This document shows, one piece after another, positions 46,095-52,846 of a DNA stretch of 52,846 nt. Source of the DNA: Zygnema cylindricum (taxonomy: Eukaryota; Streptophyta; Zygnematophyceae; Zygnematales; Zygnemataceae); assembly GCA_037447655.1 (NCBI GenBank), contig JBBHKE010000167.1:180745-233590 (forward strand). Direction: 5' to 3'. The stretch's first letter is position 1. The number at the start of each line of letters is the position of its first letter. A program made the position numbers and the translations under genes. The notes under the pieces are model-generated. The model ran no database searches, was not told where the DNA came from, and saw only the letters and a list, made by a program, of their open reading frames with translations.

Positions 46095-49000
46095 CTACGA
46101 CGTTTTTGTGAGAGTCTGAAGCAAGTCTTCCTGATCAGCCTCACTATCTCCCAATGCCCCTGGAGCCAATCGCCCCCCTTCCCATTTTCCCAAAGTGGGA
46201 ACACAGAAAACTCCAAAAGGAGGAGCTCTAAATGCGTTTCCCGGGTTTCTCCAAGTTGGACGGTCACCGACGAAAACACGCACCAAAGTTGTTGGAGTCT
46301 CTAAAGATCGAAAATGTTTCATAATTATTGGATCGGCTCTCGCACAATCTGCGTAAAAACACGAGAAAAAAGACAAAACAACCAAAGAGATCCTCCATTA
46401 GCTTTTTGTCCTTTTTGTCAATTTTCCCAGGAGTGAAGAAAACAGGTGTGAAAGGTCGAGGCTGAAAAAGGTGAACTTTGTGGATACGAGGGATGAAATC
46501 TTTGGACAGTACTAAGTCACTATTAAAGTAAACCAAATTACTTTTATTCAAGCTTTTTCTTATATTTGAATAACTTACACAATCATACTCATGGAAAAAG
46601 TACACAAATTAGAACAAATAAGGAATTCAGCAATATACAAAAGCATGGATCTAGTACCAATCTCATATCATCTTCAAGACTAACGCAAGTAGTGTGGCTT
46701 TTTAAAAAAAACATTTTTGCCTAGTAAGAACGCCGGATTAAAAGTTCTAAGTCAGATTCGGGTATACCAACTCAAGTTTCTACAGACTTCCGCGTTTTTA
46801 TTTTTACAGAACAAAAAAAAAAGAGAACGCTACACCGCCCTTCACTATCAAAGTTAATAACACTAATTCAGACGTGGCTTTTTTTATTCAAAAACAGAAA
46901 ATACTGTTAATAACGCTAACTAAGGGAGTGGATTACAATCCGCCACGTCTCCTCCTACATTAAATAAGTATTGTACATTCATTTCTCTATACACTAATAA
47001 TTCCTTCACTCTAATAGCGATGGGCAGTGTAAATGTAACACAGGACAGTATTTTACAGATAAGCTGTAAGAAAAAGCTCTTTCATAACTTATACCTTCAT
47101 TGGCTACGAAACGACTTTGTGCAAAAACTGTACAAAACCTACGTGAGCAAACCTCGTTGGTATTTCAGTTTTACTGATGACTGGTGTTGACTATGTGTCA
47201 GCATGATTTGACCACATACTTAAAAGTAAGTCAACGAACATACACCCTGATTGTGGATTGTTTGCTCTACTCCGGGTAAAAAGGGCCCCTCTCCCTCCCC
47301 CTTATCCCACTCGCCCCCTCCCCGACCACGTCTTCCCTCTCCTCTTTCCCCTCCCTCTGCCTCTCCCTCTCTCCCTCTACTTTCCCTTTCTACTGTACCT
47401 CTCCCTCCCCCTCTCCCTCTCCTCTCCCTCTCCCTTCCATGCCTTATAGCGACGTGCTCCTTGTCTCATATTGCTGCAAATCTCACAATTTTAAGTGTAG
47501 GTAAAAAGAGAAAAGAAACGGGCACCTAAAATCGATGTTGTCAAAACTAATTACAGAGGGCAGCTCCGTGAAAAATCTAAACGAACGCATTAGTTCCAGA
47601 AGAAAAATCAATTTAACCAACTTGTTGATCAAAAACATTTCAATATAAGTTGGGAATGTAAATGTGTATCCATCGCCCATACATTTCTACCGAAAGTTAT
47701 TTTGTTATCTCAAAAACCTTTCCCCACATAAGCATCATCAGAATACCATGTGATTCGTTTTCGTGACACGGTTCTTGCCATGAATTCATATTTTTGTGAA
47801 AAAAAGAGACAATTTTTGCAAAACATAAAATAAAAAAATTCGCTCCACCACTTGGAGAACGTAACCTAACAGCTGTCTTCCGTAAATGGGAGGATAAAAA
47901 GGTAGATAAACAATCTCTAATTCAAGATTTTGTCATCCCCTCAAACCATAGGCTTATAGGTTCTGAGCAACATTGTCTATCCGAAATTTTCAAAACTCAT
48001 CCTTCTTGACTCGACATAATTATCCATCAATAGTGTGGATATGCTCTATGCCACTAAATTTGCTGACCCCCAGATATCCAAAAAGAAAAAATCATACTAA
48101 TTACAGACATAAATGTGGATTCCCAATTATCTCCTTGATCATTTCTTCTTCCCAAAATGCTTAAGTTTATAAATTTCTAGGTTTTTTGAGAATACATGAA
48201 TTAATGACTCATCTGAGACATGTATACTAAAACTACACCTTGTATCGCTTTTTGTGTTAACATTTTTTTGGCCACTTAAAAATATCCTTTCTTCATACAC
48301 GTGTCCGATTTATTATTGGAGACCACCAATCGGAAGGTGAGAACCTTGTCTTTCAATAAAAACCGTCGGATTTTCAATCGGTTAAGTGTGCACAGAGAAA
48401 AGATGTTTTAAGCGGCTAAAAAAACATTAACACTATAAGCGATTCACGGTGTAGTGCTGCTTAGCATTGGTGGCTTCCATGTCAGTACAATAATAAATAC
48501 ACACTGATAATGGATTTTTAAGAAATAATAGCATAACTAAACAGACAATATTATTTGCATCAAGCTCTATTATCCCAAATTATTAGAGAAATCCAAACCA
48601 TTTCGATTAACGCAAACATTCCTTGTCTACCCACAACGCCCAAATTCCTCGAGAATGTTATTACAATAAAATACAATCAATACAATACGATACGATACGA
48701 TACGATACGATACAGTACGGAACAGTACTATGCGATATGATAATAGCGTCAACATTTTTTTTGCCACTGAGATCAACTTTTCTCCGTCCGTACATGTCCG
48801 ATTTTCATTTGGAGACCGCCAATCAGAAGGTGAGACAATTGCCTTTCCATAGAAACCGTCGGATCACAACGTGACAAGTGAGCACAATGTGACAAGTGTG
48901 TTCCAAGGCCTACAAAAAACATTCAGAGCTAATAGCAGTACAAGGTATACTGTGAATAAATTGATATTAAGGAAAAAATACCAGCATTGAATCATTTTGA

Positions 49001-49198
49001 AGATGATCCTTAATTGAAAACCAAATAAATAAAGTTCAAAGAAATCTTACCTGGACACCAGCTCCGCCCATTTTCCAAATTATCTCCCAGAAAAAGGAGA
49101 AAAGTCCGGGATTTTCTTTCTCCTTCCTTGTTTATATTTTCCAAAACTTCCAGAAGTTCTTTATTCGAATGATAGACTTCGATCACTTTAAGACTCAT
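46095..49198 (-). CDS. TXNDC17: TXNDC17/TRP14-like thioredoxin-domain protein (two exons)
   Basis: Family role: a small cytosolic thioredoxin-like oxidoreductase that reduces selected disulfides. Exons on the minus strand are 49198-49051 and 46348-46095, joined G|AT in phase to 133 residues (human TXNDC17 has 123). The active site WCPDC is split by the intron: exon 1 ends GRSWCP plus one base and exon 2 begins by completing Asp, then CARADPII. Further family marks are FVGDRPTWRNPGNAFR and the cis-proline region VPTLGKW. I start at MSLKVIEVYHSNKELLEV because family members begin close to this strand. The frame stays open upstream, giving a T-rich hydrophobic extension that is probably 5' UTR. 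The 2.7-kb intron contains MITEs and simple repeats. Confidence 0.9.
46831..47031. mobile_element. TACACCG-family MITE E in the TXNDC17-like intron
   Basis: 201 bp, tacaccgcccttcactatcaaag to ctaatagcgatgggcagtgta. The core carries gggagtggattacaatccgc followed by cacgtctcct, the inverse of the core in the elements at 8106 and 40244. Confidence 0.8.
47275..47445. repeat. CT-rich simple repeat in the TXNDC17-like intron
   Basis: CCCTCTCC-type polypyrimidine tract on the plus strand (polypurine in the sense of the gene). ORFs through it are low-complexity artefacts. Confidence 0.8.
48234..48453. mobile_element. TACACCG-family MITE H in the TXNDC17-like intron
   Basis: 220 bp, tacaccttgtatcgcttttt to aagcgattcacggtgta. 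The core (gtccgattta, ggagaccaccaatcgg, aggtgagaa, accgtcggat, agtgtgcacagagaaaa) is shared with elements at about 48727 and 50703, defining a sub-family different from the ggagacgtggcag one. Confidence 0.78.
48688..48712. repeat. (ACGAT)n short tandem repeat
   Basis: Five to six copies of tacga, just before the element at 48727. Confidence 0.8.
48727..48950. mobile_element. TACACCG-family MITE J in the TXNDC17-like intron (degenerate ends)
   Basis: The core closely matches elements H and H' (tgtccgattttcatttggag, accgccaatcagaaggtgag, aaaccgtcggat). The ends (tactatgcgatatgataatagcg and gctaatagcagtacaaggtata) are recognisable but decayed; the left boundary is approximate. Confidence 0.6.
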
Positions 49199-49963
49199 TC
49201 TCTCCTGCGGCTTCGCCTCGATGCCAGATTCAGTCGACAGAGGATTTTCAGAATTAGGGTTTGCAGATGGAGGAGAAAAGAACCAGAAAAAAAGAAAAGA
49301 AAAGAGAAAGAGGAGGAAAACAAAAGTGCGACAGTGGCGAGAGAGGAAAGTGTTGGAAGAGAATGAGATACAAGTCATGGAGGAAAAGAGAGAGATATAA
49401 TAAGGAGAAAACTTGCAAGGGTTTCCTGTGCTTCGAGTCAGTTTCCGTACAGTTCTAGTCAAGCGGTTAGGGAACTGCGGGAACAAATGACCGTGATGCA
49501 ACTTTCCGTTGGAGCCGATGTTTAGTACGTTCAATTAGTGCGATAAAAAAACATATAATACGCTCACGATTTCCTGCGAAATCAAGTTACGGCCTAGCTG
49601 TTTAATACGCGCGTTTTTTTCCTTTTTTCCAGTTTCTACGAATTGTACGTTACTTTCAAAAAATCGAAAAAAAAAACGTCTGCTGTAAACTGAAACTGCG
49701 ATTTTACGGCGACATATAGACAAATTCCGGCTACTGTTCGATTTTTTACGGGAACTGTACGAAAGATGACGAAAAGATTCGATGCACCTATCCGTACTTC
49801 CTGTTCATATGTACAGAAATTTATCGTCACGTCTACGGACATTTCCAAAAAGAGACGTTGCGGCGTCACACTATTTGAGCGCCGTAAGTTCAAAATGTGT
49901 ACGGGCGTCTTCTTCAAATTTTCGAAAAGAAGCCGCCATAGATACTTCAACAGTTGAAAGTGA

Positions 49964-50149
49964 AAATTCAAGGAATACACCATTACCGACGCCACGGCAG
50001 TAGTTAGTAAACTGCCGTTGAAGAATACTAAGGATGTCAGCTATGAAGAGAATCTGATAGAATGGGAAGAAGAGGAAGGGGAGTTTAGGGAAGACGATTC
50101 AGATGAAGACATGATGGAATTCGATGTAGGGGAAGAAGATTTAGAGTAA
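49964..50149 (+). pseudogene. Acidic open reading frame of unknown origin (possible terminal exon or transposon relic)
   Basis: An open frame without its own ATG at the start, preceded by TGA at 49961 and ending TAA at 50147. The second half is strongly acidic (EEEEGEFREDDSDEDMMEF). The first half (KFKEYTITDATAVVSKLP) is not recognised. It could be the last exon of a plus-strand gene whose other exons I cannot see, or the tail of a decayed transposase. Weakly similar inverted stretches at about 49555-49680 and 50570-50680 support the latter only loosely. Confidence 0.25.
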
Positions 50150-50702
50150 AAATAGATGAAGGACATATATGTATTTTTTTTGTTGGTCTAATGTGATTGT
50201 TTTTTTTTTTAATTAATATGTTACGTCATGCAATGTTGAATAATGAAAAAAATCATCTGCATATGGCCTGTACTTTGTTTTTTTGAAGTTGCATGCTTTC
50301 GGAGAGGTAGAGAGAGAAGGCCATGGCTGCCTAGACAATTTTATTTTGAAAAAAAATTGGCGTTTGGCAAGAATTGACCCTGCGCCTACGTACGCAACTA
50401 GTATCAGCTGATAGTCTTGTCCGTAACCAGTTGATGTAGATGTTCCGATGTATACAGAAGGTGTGATAAGTACTTAAAAATGTAATATTTTATACCGCTC
50501 AACAGCATACAAACTGCGGTACATGTTCAATTCATTTTTTTTAACATTTACGGATTTGTACGGAAAAGTTCATTAACGTTTTTTACGATTTTTTCAAATC
50601 GACCTCCCCAGTGTCTACGTATTGTACGCGCGTTCGAATCGTGCGTATAATACGTTTTGAACAACTATGCGTTACGGTAAAGGACATCGCAGAAGTTGTA
50701 AC

Positions 50703-51222
50703 TACACCGTGCATCGCTATTAGCGTTATCCATAGTTTAAAAGTAGGTGAAAGTAGGCACATACAATATGCCTATTGTATGTAAAACATACAATATGACC
50801 TTAAGACACATAGTGTATTCGGACCTATTCGGAAAATTAAAACATTCGGACCAAAAAATGGACCAATTAAAACATTTGTACCAAAAAAAATTATTTACAC
50901 CGTCAGATTCGGACAATCGGACGGTCGCTGATCAAAATAGTGATCTAAGAAGATCACATGAAAAGCCCATAACACAACTTACGATAAAGGCGCCGACCAA
51001 AGGCCTACCATAAAAATGAACTATGGAGTTATATTTTTCGCCTCATAAAAACATCTTTCCTTTGTAAACACTTGTCCGATTTTCAAACGGAGACTGATAA
51101 TCGGCAGGTGAGAATCTTACCTTTCAATCGCAACCGTCAGATCCAGAATCCGACAAGTGTGCACGGAGAAAAACGTTTTAAGTGGCAAAAAAACATTAAC
51201 CCTCATAGCGATACACGTTGTA
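50703..51222. mobile_element. TACACCG-family MITE H', interrupted by a short K-type element
   Basis: Left end tacaccgtgcatcgctattagcgtta, right end taaccctcatagcgatacacgttgta. The right part (about 51035-51200) matches element H. Removing 50731-51025 restores a length close to that of H. Confidence 0.72.
50731..51025. mobile_element. Short K-type TIR element nested in MITE H'
   Basis: 295 bp, left end catagtttaaaagtaggtga, right end aatgaactatg. Internal sequence (caatatgcctattgta, agatcacatgaaaagc, cataacacaactta, caaaggcctaccataaaaa) matches element K at 23650-25360. The flanks share gttat, but a clean 8-bp duplication is not visible. Confidence 0.68.
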
Positions 51223-52846
51223 ATTTCTGAGATCTAGTATAATCGCATCGCAACTCGAAAAATCCGGTAGCCAACAGCTGTCGATATGTAATTCCGATAT
51301 ACCCCTATAACAATTTCGGCAGAGGTCACAAAAGTCAAAATTCCAAATACCCGAATCCGAAATTTTACTTATTTTCAAAATTTGAACACCCAAAATCCGG
51401 TCGGGTTATTGCACGCTCCTTAATTGTTACCCGGTACCTGATACGTGTTTAAGAAAAAAAAAAGTTAACCAAAACTCGATTTCTCGCAACTACACGTACG
51501 CGAATAAGTACAAAATTACTTAAATTAGTGCTACAAAGTACAATAATGCTGGATAGTATGGACACTATAGTACATTAGTAGTACGTACCTACGAAACCTT
51601 CATTCTTTATCGTCTTTTGCTTACTCAACTGTACCCTATTTTTTTTATTTTTTTTTAACCACCCGGACTAAATCTGGTCGCCGCCCTAAATTTGGCATCG
51701 GAATCCGTTCCGAATCCGAGGCAGCCGACCGAGTATGGGTCGGGTACGGAGTCGGGTACCCGATTGTGACCTTTGCATTCCATTGCTAAGTGGCGATATA
51801 CGATGTGCCGCGATCGTTGTGATGCGTTGTGGCGATCTGCTCCGATCCGCCATCTCTTCGATTGGTGCCACCTTTTCCATACCAACCAAGCTAACATTGG
51901 CCAACACATGTTACGAGTTAGAAGCTACTTGCAAAGTTTAATTTTTTACCCTCTTTAACGTCAAAGAACATCAAAAGTTGCGCTTGTGCATGGTTCTCTT
52001 GTTTTTCATATCTATAATTCAAGTTTATCCCAATTTGTCCACATGATCGTACATCCATTGCAGTGTGTTATTCAATTATGTTATCTTCATCAATATCCTT
52101 GGAACTTTTCAACGGAGCCGTTTTTTCTTTAAAAATCACCTATCAAAAGAAATGTTTGTTGTGACCGGAAGCATGTGGCTAACGATGATTTATATAACAA
52201 TTGTAACGAAGAAGGAAACTCATCCCTCCATCGTATCATCTTCTTACAAAATAGACGCAACTATGTGTACATGCGTAGGTGTATAGTCGGACGATAATGA
52301 AAGTTTTGGAAAGGTGAACCTATAAAACATGATGTGAACAATCTCTAATAGGGACCTAAAAATCATGTTGAGGAAGTACCGTACGATAGGTTTATACGAT
52401 GATGACCATTTTTTTTTATAAAATTTATATTCCTTATGCATTATTTTATGTTTGCCTTAACATGATCGTGTTATGGGATGATCTTGAAATTTATACCCCG
52501 AACACTTATTTTTACACCTTTCCCTTGCTCAAACTTTATTAGTCACATCCTCGATGAGAAAAGGAGGTCGGATTTCATGGTTGGGAGGAAACGCGCTCAC
52601 TATTCCTTTAATCTCGCGCGTCAACAAAAGCGGTTTCCTTTGAAGATCCTTCAATGATAATTTGACGTGAACACTTTAAATCTCCCTTGTTTGTAAGGAA
52701 TGCATCGTATTCACGATTAGATAAACTCCAGTTGCGTGTAACTAGCCTGTTCTAATTGATCTATCTAAATCTTAATGACAAAAGCTTGTGGCTCCTTTGG
52801 TCTCGTATTATCTACTAAAAAGGTGAGTTTATTTAAACTACCATAC
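51223..52846. other. Region with nothing recognised at the right edge of the window
   Basis: Short ORFs on both strands, including overlapping frames at 51655-51941, show no family resemblance. Around 52480-52640 a frame with basic residues (ILDEKRRSDF, ARQQKRFPLK) is open for some 40 codons and might be a retroelement fragment, but I cannot assign it. Confidence 0.35.

Noticed and set aside
49199-49534. N-terminal extension of the TXNDC17-like protein with a hydrophobic segment
   Set aside because: The hydrophobic stretch is from T-rich sequence, the family normally starts near MSLKVIEVY, and the full-length match is reached without it.
51655-51941. ORFs on both strands with moderate length
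   Set aside because: Four frames are open at once over GC-richer sequence, with no recognisable family, so none can be preferred.

Overview
This is eukaryotic nuclear DNA. Protein-coding exons are split by GT-AG introns. There are three host genes, set among degraded retrotransposons, nested DNA transposons, short inverted-repeat elements (MITEs) and simple repeats. No tRNA, rRNA, CRISPR or prokaryotic operon was seen. The SWR1-type ATPase carries C-terminal segments that resemble plant PIE1, and the LINE-type reverse transcriptase resembles a lineage I associate with streptophyte algae and early land plants. I therefore lean to a green (probably algal) genome, but this is inference, not proof.

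Layout. (1) 134-16936, + strand: a SWR1/SRCAP/PIE1-family chromatin-remodelling ATPase. Twelve exons join in frame to about 3196 residues. The 5' end (including any HSA domain) lies outside the window, and the C-terminus is very long and of low complexity. (2) 16937-25954: a transposon graveyard. It holds a 5'-truncated LINE remnant, then a Ty1/copia pol remnant whose RNase H region has been expanded into about 30 copies of a 40-bp minisatellite. Four copies of a hAT-like element (ends TAGTGTTGTGTATCGG, 8-bp target duplications) lie in or next to the copia copy. One of them contains a second TIR element (K), which itself contains another hAT-like copy. (3) 25955-28985: no gene; microsatellites, a 27-bp repeat and a MITE. 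(4) 28986-37826, - strand: a secreted G8-domain/parallel beta-helix protein of the CEMIP/TMEM2/fibrocystin-L superfamily. Thirteen exons join in frame from a signal peptide onwards; the 3' end is uncertain. (5) 37827-42268: five copies of a TACACCG...CGGTGTA MITE family, three of them end to end. (6) 42490-45160: a second, longer but decayed copy of the same LINE. (7) 46095-49198, - strand: a TXNDC17/TRP14-like thioredoxin of 133 residues in two exons. Its 2.7-kb intron is filled with MITEs and simple repeats. (8) 49199-52846: an acidic ORF of unknown origin, a nested MITE pair, and about 1.6 kb where I recognise nothing.

The three host genes are not obviously related in function: one remodels nucleosomes (H2A.Z exchange), one is secreted and probably acts on or binds glycans, and one is a cytosolic disulfide reductase. 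What links the window is its mobile-element history. The same MITE family sits in introns of the SWR1 and thioredoxin genes and just beyond the 3' end of the G8 gene, and the insertions can be ordered in time from their nesting.
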